Source: Filosporella fistucella
Taxonomy: Eukaryota > Ascomycota > Leotiomycetes > Helotiales
Direction: 5' to 3'
Assembly (NCBI GenBank): GCA_030077755.1
Contig: JAQJZZ010000007.1
Span: 1,612,001 to 1,676,000 of the forward strand
DNA: 64,000 nt
Part shown: in pieces, positions 33,531 to 44,151 of the stretch
Position numbering within the stretch: position 1 is the first letter of the stretch
Layout: the number at the start of each line of letters is the position of its first letter
The notes under the pieces: generated by a model
What the model saw: the letters and a program-made list of their open reading frames with translations, nothing else
What the model was told of the DNA's origin: nothing
Database searches by the model: none
Made by a program: the position numbers and the translations under genes

Positions 33531-34277
33531 GTCGCCATGATGGTACATTTATGTTTGGTATTGGAGTTTAGCGCTTGAATTCCTTTTATATAATTTCATA
33601 CGTTTTGTCTTTCCCCAAAAAATTTCAACATCGTAAACTCCCTATTTGTTTTGTTTTTGGAGACACAATGCCAGAATACTGATATCGGTACTGGGAGCAG
33701 TAGTTCGGAAGAGTCTTGCCATTCTTCTCGTCTCACACAGTGGTGGCTAGAAGGTACGACCCTAGGTCTCCATGGCGAGCTTTTGTTGCCTTCGATATGT
33801 TCTATGCTCAAATACCTCAGAGAGAAAGCCTTAAGATACTGTGCGGAACAAGGGGTTTCAAGCCGAGTCTCAAACCATCTGCATCTTGAATGCTCCAGCA
33901 CGGCGTGGTTAAGCTTGAAAGTTTGGCCATACTACGCTCGCTTCCTCCCGCTCACGTGCACCATACAGCCATATTACTAACTAACTTAGTTATTAATATG
34001 GCGGTACGGTGCACGTGAGCGGGAATAGAGGAGTTCAACAATAAGGCTGAACCGCAGTTGGTATCGTCGTTCTGACCACCCCAGAAACTAACAGTGCTAC
34101 CTAGAGAATATCCGCAATAAACGACGCCACGACTCACTTGTATTGCGGAATTGCGGAATTGCGGAAAGGGAACCCAAAAGCGGACTATCAACTTCCTAGC
34201 CTTGCCTCCCGTTAACTTTGACTCCCTGTCGTTGTGCCTCCTCAATTTGCTACCTTTCAGTTGCGCATTCGTGGGTG
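33531..34277. other. Intergenic with a long palindrome, upstream of the HET gene
   Basis: Apart from the inverted repeat at 33946-34024 and a short tandem ATTGCGGA array (about 34141-34166), I see no feature. Confidence 0.5.
33946..34024. repeat. 79-bp near-perfect palindrome (two 38-bp arms)
   Basis: The left arm 33946-33983 and the reverse complement of 33987-34024 agree at all but about four positions, with a 3-bp centre. Each arm contains CACGTG. The sequence could fold into a long hairpin or cruciform. It may be the remnant of a foldback/MITE-type element or a protein-binding palindrome; I see no clear target-site duplication. Confidence 0.85.
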
Positions 34278-36749
34278 ATGGATGATGCATTGTGCTCGAA
34301 GTGTAGGAGTGTTTTCTCCACACCTTTGTGGCCCCTTAAAGGGAAACTAGCGTCAGAGTATGACTTCCCGCAGCCAAAAGCTCTAGCCCTTCACAGTGAT
34401 GGTATTATCTCTCTTTTTGCTTCGAAAAACTTACCATGCCATCTCTGTATTCTCATTTGGGAAGCAAGGCGTGAGTTTTTCGAGTTGTTACAGCAGAGAG
34501 AGGGCCGCGACCGGAGGCTATCTAGGAAGCGGACGCCGAAGGTTGAAGTGAGATGGCGCTGGGAGAAAACTCATGACCCTCGGCTTGTGAAGAGTCGTTA
34601 CGATGAATTTATCGAGTACCAGGAAGTCCGAAGGCTTGCGTTCTTCATAATCGAGAATGGACATCGGAACTGGATTAGGTATTGGTCCCAAGATTTGGGG
34701 CCCAGTGGCGACGACTTGAGTAACTCGACTGACCGCCATGTTATTGTATTCTGGATTAGTCCAGGTGAGCTGCGCTGTTTTGTTTGGCTTTGCTCTACCC
34801 CTTCCTCTCTATTTTCGTTCCTTATTAGTCGTCAGTCTTTTCGAGTTTCGTCCCTCGAGGGCAGGATTCGGACTCTCTCCTGGTCCATCAACCTTACTGC
34901 AAACATAAAAGGTTGAGCAAGTCTTGTATTTTGATCACCAAAGCTGATTTTCTCAGCCTCAGTCATGTTGGAAAACAAAATGTCCCCGATATATAATATC
35001 AGCAACGTTTCATCGTCAATGAACTCCGATGAATGTGTCGGTTTGATAAAACACTGGCTGCGGACTTGTCGAGGCCGAGGTCTGACTGGTCACGCTTTAT
35101 GCAATACGTGGAATAAGTCAAGGGGGAGTTGGAATCCCACTCGGGTGTTGGACGTTGGAGCATCAAGCACATCCCGAGCCAAATTGTTTAAACCAGGTGC
35201 CGGGTCAGATCCTATCACCTATTTGACGCTTAGCCATCGATGGGGAAAGAAAAATCTTCTCACCTTGAAGACAACCAACATATTGGAATTGTCCGAGGAA
35301 TTGCCGGTGCATAGCCTCAGCAAAACTTTCCAAGACGCCATCAACATCACACGAAAATTGGGCTGCCAGTACCTCTGGATAGATTCTCTATGCATTATCC
35401 AAGATCTTGCTCAAGATTGGAGGTCCGAATCCGCTCGAATGGGTGATGTCTACAAGTTTGGGTACTGTAATCTTGCCGCTACTGGCGCCAGCGATGGCAC
35501 TTACGACGGCTTATGGGTAGAGAGAGATCCTCTCCTGGTTAAGCCTCTACTGCTCAACATTTCGACAGGATTATCTGGAGCCATGCGAAATGGCTCTTGG
35601 ACTGAAACCTCTTACATTCATCGCAAGTTTGAAGAATGGGCTGAAGTCACTGCTGCAGCACTTAACAAACGTGGGTGGGTTCTCCAGGAGCGGATCATGT
35701 CTCCGCGAACACTACACTTCTGCCGCAATCAGGTCATATTTGAATGTTGTGAGGCTTCTTGTTCTGAGCGATGGCCAAGATTAATTCAACACAATGATAA
35801 CTTCCGTCGGCACCCTTGCAAAACTTCCTGGGCCGAAATGGAACATTATTCGTCTCCGGCAGACTATTCATCTTCAGTAGATACCCAGAATATCCACTTT
35901 CCAGCTGTAGATGCCACTCAGTTCTGGATCAGTGTCATCAGTTATTACACAACGATGGATTTGACCATGGAGACTGACAGGCTGGTTGCACTTTCGGGTC
36001 TTGCTAGGGCGGTTCAGCATCACCTTAAGGATGCGCAGTATGTCGCAGGTTTTTGGAGCACCAACTTGCTTCCAAGCCTCCTGTGGCGAGCAAAAAAACC
36101 AACGAGAGGGAATTGGAGGAAGAACGTTGACTATATAGCGCCTAGCTGGTCATGGATGTCTGCGGACGGCCAACTTAGTCCCTACGTAGGATATCATAGC
36201 AACCAGACAGCGCTCGTTAAGCTCACAGATTATGACACAACCCTGGTCGATGATCCCCTGGGCCAGATTAAAGACGGGTTCCTCGAACTTCGAGGGAAGC
36301 TTGCGAAGGGTCTTGTCGATGCATCATTCTATTCCAGATTTGACACCTTCAGCCACGACCACAGGTATACCAAGGGCCTGCACGAGGTATCAGTAGTAGC
36401 ATACTTTGATACGGAGGACACACTGCCTCTTGACCAGATCTACTGTCTCCCTCTGTTCAAATTATCAAACGATAATGATCCTCGGATGCCTAAAGAATGG
36501 CCATTACGGGTGCGAGCTTGGATTCTCAGACAGGAATATGTGAAACAAGAAGATGTCGCTGGACTTCTGCTGTTAGAGCGTAAGAGGGAGCCTGGCGTGT
36601 TCCGACGTTGCGGCATATTTGAAATTGACTGGAAAAACGTGAAGATCCTGAACGAAGCCATAAAAAGTACGAGTGACAATGCTGCAAGCTCTGGTATTCC
36701 ATTTGAGAAGACCAAAGATGGAAACCAATTTGTTATCACCATTGTCTGA
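34278..36749 (+). CDS. HET-domain protein, about 759 aa, two exons
   Basis: HET proteins act in fungal self/non-self recognition (heterokaryon incompatibility) or related immunity-like cell death. The N-terminus has the usual MDDALCSKCRSVFSTPLW and LPCHLCILIWE cysteine motifs. The HET domain (about residues 251-400) has YLTLSHRWG, LSKTFQDAINITRKLGCQYL, WIDSLCIIQD and GDVYKFGYCNLAATGA. C-terminal parts carry RGWVLQERIMSPRTLHF and WSWMSADGQ. Exon 1 is 34278-34764, and a 192-bp intron (GTGAGC...TTCTCAG) leads to exon 2, 34957-36749, in frame. The long intron may hide a small extra exon. No lesion is visible. A palindrome lies 250 bp upstream. No NACHT or WD partner is adjacent, so it looks like a stand-alone HET gene. 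Confidence 0.88.
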
Positions 36750-37212
36750 GAAGGCTGGGTTTTCAACGTTGAAGACTCTTAAGGGCATGAAGCCGAACAG
36801 CTCGTGCCAGATCACGGAAGGGTATTCAATTAGTATCCAATCCCGAAACTCAGATACACGCCTTTTCGATCAGGATGCCCAGCTTGCTCAAGCTAACGTG
36901 GATGAAATGAAAAAAAAAACTCCCCTTTATTAACATCACTAATTAATATTAGCAACAATTTTTTTCAAAAATCGATACAGTTTAATCATTTAACACTCTT
37001 ATATATTTAAACATTGAAAATATTCATTGGGTAGAGACAAACCCCGAGGTAAAGAAATGAGTTAAGGACTTTTCTCGTAGCCAACCCCGGTAATGTAGGC
37101 TTCGCTGGACATAGAGATGGCTAAGCAATTCTAAGGGTTCTGTAAAGACAAGCTATCAGCCAAGAATCGGCAGTACAGAATCTCAACCTTGCTTATATAT
37201 GGCTATCCCTGC
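36750..37212. other. Convergent intergenic region, AT-rich
   Basis: Contains an A-run (about 36908-36919) and AT-rich stretches likely to serve 3' ends of the HET gene and the convergent esterase gene. No gene seen. Confidence 0.5.
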
Positions 37213-38210
37213 TCAAGCCAGCCCAAACCACTCCTCGGAAACCTTCAAGTGAGAAGGAACAGAATGTCCAACACCTGTAGCATATATTCCCTGCACCATC
37301 GGACCATAATTGCTAGTCACATAACTTTTCTCAGGTGTATCAGGCTTCGAGTCCGTTGCTGTCATGCTAACACCGAAAACATTTGTCCATTGCTTTAACG
37401 TCTCTTGATAATTTTGAGGCGCGAGCGTCGAATCAGCTGATCCGTGCCATATTTGCATTTTTGGGCGGGTGCCATTGTATCCTGGATACATTGCGCGAGC
37501 TGTATCTCCCCATTTCTGAGATGTACCAGTTGATTGACCGTTCGCACATGCGTTGTTCCATTGAGCCACGCCTTGGCCGACGAAGCAACCTGCTGGCACG
37601 CCAGAATACAGAGAGACGGCTGAGATCATTTCAGGATAAGTTGCAGCAAGAACATTGCTCATCATTGCTGTTTGAAGTTAGTTAATTGTCTCTTGCACTC
37701 TCTTCCTCGCTCTACTTACCCCCTGAAGATCCCCCAGTGACGAACACTTTGGTAGCATCTGCTTTGTATTCTTTGATAGCGAATGTGATCATATTTGCAA
37801 TTGCGTTCGAATCCCCTCCGCCATTATGCGTCAATGAAGATTTGCTCGAGACATCCCAACAGGTTCCGCTGTTTGGACTGCTAGGCCATACAGTGATGTA
37901 CCCGCCTTTATCGGAACCAGATTTCCAAGGGATTTTAGCATTATTGGAATATGATGTTGCTGTCGATTGGCAAGAGTGTATCACTATCACGAGAGCCGGA
38001 TTTGGCTTAACGTTATCGGGTACGTATACCCACCTTGAATTCGCATCAGTTTCTGCCAGTTCGAGGTGATGTCTTTGAAAGCAAAAGTAGAACATACATT
38101 TGAGCTTTCGAAGTAGCACTTCCTCCATAGTTGCTGACTTGCTTCAATGAAGCTGCACTAACTGCTACCACGCCAATTGTAGCTGACCTGAATAAGGCTG
38201 AAAAACGCAT
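37213..38210 (-). CDS. Secreted CE1-type acetylxylan/feruloyl esterase, 293 aa, three exons
   Basis: An alpha/beta-hydrolase of the esterase-depolymerase type that removes acetyl or feruloyl groups from xylan. Exons 38210-38098, 38033-37720 and 37667-37213 (introns 64 and 52 bp; GTATGT and GTAAGT donors). Splicing creates AQMWVYVPDNV and the nucleophile elbow VTGGSSGAMMSNVLAATYPE, with Ser in G-x-SSG. The acid is probably Asp in IWHGSADSTLAPQNYQE, and the His is in TGVGHSVPSHLK. HSCQSTATSYSN replaces the more usual HPC oxyanion-side motif. The N-terminus MRFSALFRSATIGVVAVSAA looks like a signal peptide. There is no cellulose-binding module. The gene is divergent from the AA9 LPMO at 38709 across a 498-bp spacer, which fits joint control during plant cell-wall breakdown. 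Acetylxylan versus feruloyl specificity cannot be told here. Confidence 0.9.
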
Positions 38211-38708
38211 TTCGAGCAGACGAAGTTTTCAACCGATGGTGGTATGAACTACCAACGGCAGAACTACCAACGGCAGAAACACAACGGGTACCTCTCCATA
38301 TGTACGCCAAGTACAGCTCAAATCAATTACCCCAGATTCAAACCTCATTATCGGCTACAGCAATAGAATACGTATATCTCCAGGCTAAATTACATGTACC
38401 GAGCAAAAAGCTTCTTCCCAATATAGCCGAATGTGGACACCATACAGACCCCGCAATTCAAGCTGAGGCTGAAACTTGCATATTAATCCCCCGCAAATGT
38501 TTATAGTGATGTCTAAGGGAAACTCGATGTGGAAGAATTGAGTGCTCGATTGGGAGAAGAGTGGTTTGTCAGGTGAGTGGGAGGGAAATTTCGCGGCTGG
38601 AACGGAGATCGTGCCGAGGGATGGGGCGATGCTTGTTCTTGTTATTTCTCTTGATTGCGTGTTTCAATTTCTTGGTATATTCCATCTAAGATCTCTCTGA
38701 ATGGAAAT
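38211..38708. promoter_or_regulatory. Bidirectional promoter between esterase and LPMO genes
   Basis: The 498-bp spacer holds a GGCTAA at 38383-38388 (core of XlnR/Xyr1 xylanase-regulator sites). An overlapping CTCCAG at 38378-38383 and a CCCCGC at 38489-38494, on the opposite strand, fit the CreA/CRE1 carbon-repression consensus SYGGRG. Short sites like these occur by chance, so the shared regulation is inference from layout plus motif. Confidence 0.45.
38246..38275. repeat. 15-bp unit in two perfect tandem copies
   Basis: GAACTACCAACGGCA occurs at 38246-38260 and again at 38261-38275, just upstream of the esterase start codon. It may be a duplicated control site or simply a slippage product. 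Confidence 0.85.
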
Positions 38709-39673
38709 ATGTGGAATTTGTTGTTACTGATTGTTGGTATCGTGAGCGGGGTGGTAGCCCATGGAGGAACTTCAAATTATACAGTAAACGGGGAGACATG
38801 GTACAGAGGGTAAATGCATTGCTTCTGCATCCATAAGTCTTTTCTACTGACAGAACACAGATACACACCTTACGTCCCAGCATCAGAACAAGACGGTCAA
38901 CCCTGGCTCGTTCAACGAAAATGGACCCAAATCGAACCCATCTTTCAACCTGACAACGCCTCGATCGTCTGCAATTATCCAGGCACACCTGCACCAGCAG
39001 CTATTCCCATAAACGCTGGAGACAACATCACCGCAGTATACTATTACTGGCTCCACACCGTGGGGCCAATGATACTGTGGATGGCCGATTGCGGCGCCTC
39101 GTGTCAAACATTCAATCTGACAGAAGGGAAATGGTTCAAAATCGCCGAGCGAGGACTAGTCAGCGGTACAATACAAGAAGGCATGTGGGCTCAACGGACT
39201 ATGCAGACTTGGACCCCGGATGGCGATTTGTGGACGGAAATGATACCAAGGAATTTGAGGCCGGGCAACTATATTCTCAGACATGAGATCATTGCATTGC
39301 ATGTCGCGAACAGACCGCAGTGGTATCCAGAATGTGCACATCTAGTAGTCAAAGGAAAAGGAAAGAGAGTGCCGGGAAAGGAGTACTATGCCAGGATTCC
39401 AGGAGTGTGGTCTATGGATCGTAGGTTATTTCACACAAAAGATATGGAACAAAAGACACACGGTTTAACATTGATCCAGAACCAGAAATTAACATTGACG
39501 TTTATGAGGCTGGAGTCAGTAATCGAACTGTAAGTCAGCCATTATTGCACTTGAGATTATACATTGATAATAAGTAGAGCTATCATATTCCTGGACCTCC
39601 TGTGTGGACTGGGGAGCCGAAGAATGCTCTTGATAAATTGAAGCACGGGTTTAAGGGGCCTAAGAAAGACTGA
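38709..39673 (+). CDS. AA9 lytic polysaccharide monooxygenase, 268 aa, four exons
   Basis: Copper enzyme that oxidatively breaks cellulose or related glucans. Exons 38709-38809, 38861-39420, 39480-39529 and 39578-39673 join in frame (introns 51, 59 and 48 bp). After MWNLLLLIVGIVSGVVA the mature protein begins with HGG, giving the N-terminal copper-brace His, followed by TSNYTVNGETWYR. The second brace His is in YYWLHTVGPMILWMADC. NYILRHEIIALHVANRPQWY and PECAHL are the axial-Tyr region; His follows CA where many AA9s have Gln. The spliced tail reads MDQPEINIDVYEAG and SYHIPGPPVW, both AA9 hallmarks. No CBM1 module is attached. The GTAAAT, GTAGGT and GTAAGT donors are all acceptable. It is divergent from the CE1 esterase, suggesting joint use on acetylated lignocellulose. 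ATG at 38709 is chosen because it gives the signal peptide; the ATG at 38701 is out of frame. Confidence 0.93.
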
Positions 39674-40539
39674 TAAAGTACACTAGTATATGAGGCTAGC
39701 CCAATCCAACTCATACTAGTAGTGCTATCCAGTATTTATAGTGGAAGAAATTTTGCTAGTCCCAGAAAATTGTATTCGATTAAATGTTTGCCACAATTCA
39801 AGTGAAAACGCCAACTCTTGTTGAATGGAGGACCTATAATGATACAGTCATCCTGTCTGGATTGAAAAAGGAACTTGGTACAGTGCGAGCGCCTAGAGTT
39901 TTCTGGGTGTTAATTTAACTTAGAATGAACACAAACCCCATACCGAACAGCTATCTTAACCTGGTGATTCAACTTCTGGAAATCCTCGACTCCCTTAAAG
40001 GTCTTGTTATCGACTATCTTTTTATCGACCACGTTTGCTCCATGAGAGCCCATAATTGTCAATACAAAATCTCAAACCTGCTCAACTCTTTGATATGCCA
40101 GCTTCATTGGTCCATCTTCACTGCGCCGTCTTCATTATGCGGTCGCACAGCCGCTACCCAAACTGGCTGCCGCCTTAAAACTCAGCAACATTGTCAATAC
40201 TCTGCTGTGTGCTTCTCGTTATTAAGGGCAGTTGTGACCAAGGGTGTATATAGTCAGAGCTCGCCTCAACAGATCAATCCAAGCCTCCCTCAACCCACAC
40301 ATTAGAAATCTCATCGTGCTTTGGAACTGTGGCTCAATGGAGCTGAATAGGACGTCGCAGAAAAAGCTGAAATAGACTTCCATGAAGTGTGTGGGTGATC
40401 TTGCTGTTACAGTAGGCGCTGTGGCTGGTAGGCTGAGTCGACACAGCATGGTATCATAAGCATGAAACAGAAAATAATTAACTATAATTACATCTCCCTA
40501 AGGTCTGTTTCGCCCCTAAATATTATCCTTTGACGGAGA
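39674..40539. other. Intergenic, no gene seen
   Basis: A 126-codon frame (39925-40305) overlaps opposite-strand frames and has no family resemblance. I leave it out. Confidence 0.4.
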
Positions 40540-40973
40540 ATGGAACCAGTTTCTATCCTCGCGCTCGTTAGACTAACACATGCGGCGGCATTGCCACTCG
40601 CATTAGAACCATCAGCAATCAGCTTTGGACCTTGAAAGAGAAATACAAACATGTCGAGCGGAAGGTTCTACTGTTCGAGAGTCAATTAGCAGCTGTCAAT
40701 ACCGCGATAATTGGACTCTCAGGATGGCTCGAGGGACCTGGCACTCGCGACGAACTCATTCAGCGAGAATTGAAGCGATCACTCGATTCTTGTGAGATTG
40801 TAATTCAGGTGATCACGGAGTACTTAGACGGAGTTCAAATGCAGGCGAATAAAATGAATCTATGGAGCAAAACGAGATTTCTCTGGGATGAAGGCACAAT
40901 AGTGGAATATGAAGGAATGCTTAGAGGACAAGTTCAGGCTTTAAGCTTGCTCCTTCACATACTTTCCTTGTAG
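40540..40973 (+). pseudogene. N-terminal part of a fungal STAND-type protein, frameshifted
   Basis: ATG at 40540 reads MEPVSILALVRLTHAA, the usual start of the helical N-terminal domain found in many fungal STAND/NACHT-like proteins. The frame then has to change by one base near 40585 to continue with LWTLKEKYKHVERKVLLFES, INTAIIGLSGW-like text and FLWDEGTIVEYEGMLRGQVQ, up to TAG at 40971. No intron fits in the short gap, so this is a frameshift or an assembly error. The resemblance continues in the next frame from 41049, so the two parts were probably one gene. The domain is thought to act as a signalling or oligomerising module; that is family-level inference. Confidence 0.5.
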
Positions 40974-41048
40974 GCCAAACTCCTCTTTGAAGTGTCTCTT
41001 CATAATCTTACCTAAGATAGACCGACACGTACAGAACAGCAGACCGAG

Positions 41049-42086
41049 ATGGATAGATTCGAGACAACTTCTGTGTCAAACCATGCTAGGGACAGATCTT
41101 CATCCCTCTTATGGCTTCGGGATGCGGAGTCGGATAGAACAATTACGAGCCTTGCAACAGAGAATATGGAAACAGTTGGCATGACCTTTGATTTCGACAA
41201 GGTAATTGTTACTTCAAAAGTTTACCGGTCCACTCTCGCATCTTTGGTGAAGCAAAAAATAAGAGGGGATAAGAATATTGCCAGTCAGGCAGACTCGGCA
41301 ACAATCACTCCCAATAATTCAACGCAGGGAGACTATATTCCAGCCGATATTGGGTCGGAACCATCCATTCGCGCCCCACTAACAGGAAGGAAACCCAACC
41401 AGCAGGTTGAATCTCAACAAGCTGTCGAATCTTACTTTGCACGGTGGCCGTTAAACACTACTTCTGGCAACATTAATGACGACAAGGCAACAAAAACTTC
41501 AACGAGTATTAATACGTTATTACCATCGACACTACCTCGACATAGCGAAATTGGAGTCGAGGCCAGCAATGGAACACTGGAGAGAAACCAGGACAGCGAT
41601 CATCAGACATCGGGAACAGAGATTGAGGAAGTAAACGACGACCTAACACTTATTGTTTCATCGCCCAGTATTGCCGACAGTGACATTGACATTGAATTCG
41701 CTTATTGTCTATATACTTTTACAGCAACTGTTGAAGGCCAAGCTAACGCCATCGAAGGTGACACTCTGGTCCTGTTGGACGACAGTGATTCCTGTTGGTG
41801 GCTCATCAGGGTTGTAAAAGATAGTTCCATAGGATATCTTCCTGCAGAGTGTGTTGAAACTGCAATTGAAAGGCTTGGTCATTTGAACAAGTATAAGAAC
41901 ATGATTATTCCTGCGGAACTACTGGAGGAAAGGACTACGAAGGGATCAAAATTGAGAGCGACTAAACCACAGAAGGGCAAGATGATAAAGAAAATTAGAT
42001 TTTCTGATTCGGTGACTTACATCGAGGCGAAAGTGACAGAAGAAATGGCAGAAGAGGAGGAAAACTTTTATCAAGGGGTTTTATAA
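41049..42086 (+). CDS. SH3-domain protein (Tea4/Bud14-like C-terminus), 345 aa
   Basis: Residues about 10-60 (SSLLWLRDAESDRT, then FDFDKVIVTSKVYRSTL) continue the STAND-type N-terminal protein of 40540-40973. A 130-residue disordered Ser/Thr stretch follows. The SH3 domain lies at about 220-280: YCLYTFTATVEGQANAIEGD, TLVLLDDSDSCWWLIRV, GYLPAECVE. It is followed by TAIERLGHLNKYKN and KGKMIKKIRFSDSVTYIEA, which resemble the region after the SH3 of Tea4/Bud14 polarity proteins. SH3 domains bind proline motifs. The open frame begins at Met 41049, but the real protein probably starts further up, through an intron or across the lesion. Whether it is functional depends on that upstream part. Confidence 0.6.
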   Translation: MDRFETTSVSNHARDRSSSLLWLRDAESDRTITSLATENMETVGMTFDFDKVIVTSKVYRSTLASLVKQKIRGDKNIASQADSATITPNNSTQGDYIPADIGSEPSIRAPLTGRKPNQQVESQQAVESYFARWPLNTTSGNINDDKATKTSTSINTLLPSTLPRHSEIGVEASNGTLERNQDSDHQTSGTEIEEVNDDLTLIVSSPSIADSDIDIEFAYCLYTFTATVEGQANAIEGDTLVLLDDSDSCWWLIRVVKDSSIGYLPAECVETAIERLGHLNKYKNMIIPAELLEERTTKGSKLRATKPQKGKMIKKIRFSDSVTYIEAKVTEEMAEEEENFYQGVL

Positions 42087-42882
42087 GCACTACATTTTTC
42101 GTCGGAGACACATTTCTGCTGCGGCCTACCATGGGGATGTCACTTCCTGACCCTTAGAGCCCACCTGCAATATCTCATACACCAAGAAGTGCCGAGGTCT
42201 ATCTTGGTTCATTCTTTGAGGTTTTAGGTGCAATCCTTGTCCTGATACACGGTGGCGGGGGAGCCGTCAGTGTACAGTTCACTGCTGCAAAATGCCGTAA
42301 CAGGTGGAGGCTCTGGGCTCGTTATTGTTGCTATGAAACCGACTGAGAGCTGCAGACTGTTTTGGAGATCCGTCATTCCGATAGTTTCGAGGACGCGTCT
42401 CTTATACGAATGTATTCAATAAATCGCGTGCCTAACTCACGAGGAAACTCAACTTTTGTGCTCAGTCCCAAAGACAATTCAAGCTCGATATGGATGGATA
42501 GTAAAGGTATGCCGACCCATGGGCACGTCATTGATAGGTTGGGACAGCTTGCTTCATACTGTTAGAGGAAGCTGAGGAATCGATGAGTTTTAAGCCGACG
42601 ACCGATTGTCAGGTTGCTGTACAGGTCAGCCTAGAATATTGGCTCCGGAAAGAGCGCCTAGTTGTGCGTCTATACATGATCAATATTAGTTTACCCGATG
42701 TTGAAGCAATAGGCTTTCAAACCTGGCTCGCGGGGGGGGGTTCTGATATCACTAATTTGTTGCAATCCTTCCTACTTCTCATATTATGTATTAAATATTA
42801 CACTTTTCCAAAGAAATGACAATCAGTTTCATATTAGAAGATCATCTACGACTTTGAGAAAAGTAAGAACGACCTCTCATCC
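42087..42882. other. Intergenic, no gene seen
   Basis: Two frames of 67-78 codons (42362-42565, 42583-42819) have no family resemblance. An AT-rich end near 42780-42880 precedes the convergent gene. Confidence 0.4.
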
Positions 42883-44151
42883 TCAATACCATAACACTTC
42901 TTGAACTGGCAAGAAGTCGATAGGCATCTCAGGCAAATTCACAAGATTATTATCAGGATGACCATCACCTTCAGTTCTGACAAAATACCATCGCTTCCCT
43001 GTCCCAGGTTGATAGCCACCATGAACTGCTACCAACCCAACCTCAACCCCAGGCAATGCGTTAGCCCGAACGAAAAACTTCTTCTCGCCCTTGCGGATTA
43101 AGTCCGCTGCTGTGTCTCGATATAACATCCAATTCTGACCATTATCTGTACCTCCAATTGCAATAATGTGTGGACCATCGGACATATGTCTTTTCCAACT
43201 GCAAGTTACTTGCAACCGAGGATTTGAAGGCAATGCTCCCGCGGGAGACCGAGCCACCCATTTGCGATGAGCGAAAGCAACGCCGTGGAGATTGAACGCC
43301 CACTTCGGTGGCTTCCATAGCGACGCGGTGGTGCTGAGCACTCCAGGTTGATTGTTTCCGTATCGGTTTGTGAAGGTGGCGGCCAGTTCTGGCTGCGTAT
43401 AAACCCGCACATGAGATCCAAGGACGTCATCAGGGTCCACAGCCCCAACAACGCTGATTCCAACGTTGTCCAATATGGATTTAAGTGCGCTACCAGTAGC
43501 AGCAAGCTCAAAAATGTCTTGGACAGGCTTCAAACGACGTTGGAGAATTCTGGTTGCAGCTTCCTTTGTGGCATTTACATTTTCATCCAAGCTGGATTCC
43601 ATGTCAATGCCACTCTCGATGAGAATGTCCGCGGCAAGGCCTGCGAGACCAAGACTCTGGACTGTGTTAATAACAGTTGATCTAATCAATGATACCACCT
43701 TCTGATGAGCAGAGAGGATATCTTCATCAGGTGGATATGTATTCTCCTCTAAGAGCACTGCTGCACTAATGACAACGCCGGGTATCGATGTGAGGCATTG
43801 ATTAGCAACTGAGATTGGAATTGATTTCATTTTGAAATCATACCCCCCAAGAGCTCGCGGAATTCTCAGAGTTTCACTGCTGGCGATACCTGCCTGTAAG
43901 TTGCCATGGCCACCTGGTGGGAAGAAAAATACAGGTGGCCCAGTAATCGCATCCCAGTTTCCATTCGGGGGTTCAAGATAGTTCCCATTTTGTTGGAATA
44001 TCTCTCCGTCAATTTTGACCATGAAGACCCATAGATAAGGTTCGTTGGTCGCTGAGGTCGAAAGGAATCCTCCTGTCTCGTCATCGCCTATAAAACAAAA
44101 CACCGAATCATAAGATATTGTTGCATTGAAATTATCCGGACCGAGTGACAT
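42883..44151 (-). CDS. DUF3892-type domain protein, intronless, 422 aa
   Basis: The C-terminal 100 residues read LQVTCSWKRHMSDGPHIIAI, GGTDNGQNWMLYRDTAADLI, GEKKFFVRAN and RWYFVRTEGDGHPDNNLVNL with PE following. That matches the plan of DUF3892 domains (IGG, W, FYV-like strand, then DG-x-x-DNL-x-x-LPE), which I know mainly from bacteria. The N-terminal part (DDETGGFLSTSATNEPYLWV, then FMVKIDGEIFQQNG) resembles the D-E-x-G-x-x-EPY segment of bacterial proteins that often lies in front of such domains. No signal peptide, membrane helix or intron is visible. Biochemical function unknown. A bacterial origin by transfer is possible and is inference. It lies beside other unusual intronless genes and 3.5 kb from a transposon block. 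Confidence 0.65.
   Translation of the reverse strand: MSLGPDNFNATISYDSVFCFIGDDETGGFLSTSATNEPYLWVFMVKIDGEIFQQNGNYLEPPNGNWDAITGPPVFFFPPGGHGNLQAGIASSETLRIPRALGGYDFKMKSIPISVANQCLTSIPGVVISAAVLLEENTYPPDEDILSAHQKVVSLIRSTVINTVQSLGLAGLAADILIESGIDMESSLDENVNATKEAATRILQRRLKPVQDIFELAATGSALKSILDNVGISVVGAVDPDDVLGSHVRVYTQPELAATFTNRYGNNQPGVLSTTASLWKPPKWAFNLHGVAFAHRKWVARSPAGALPSNPRLQVTCSWKRHMSDGPHIIAIGGTDNGQNWMLYRDTAADLIRKGEKKFFVRANALPGVEVGLVAVHGGYQPGTGKRWYFVRTEGDGHPDNNLVNLPEMPIDFLPVQEVLWY

Noticed and set aside
38209..38506. Frame 38300-38506 as a gene in the esterase/LPMO spacer
   Set aside because: It lies within the promoter region, lacks family resemblance and would crowd both start codons.
39925..40305. 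126-codon forward frame with many Cys/Ser/Leu
   Set aside because: There is no recognisable domain, no signal peptide and no codon pattern distinguishing it from the overlapping reverse frame.
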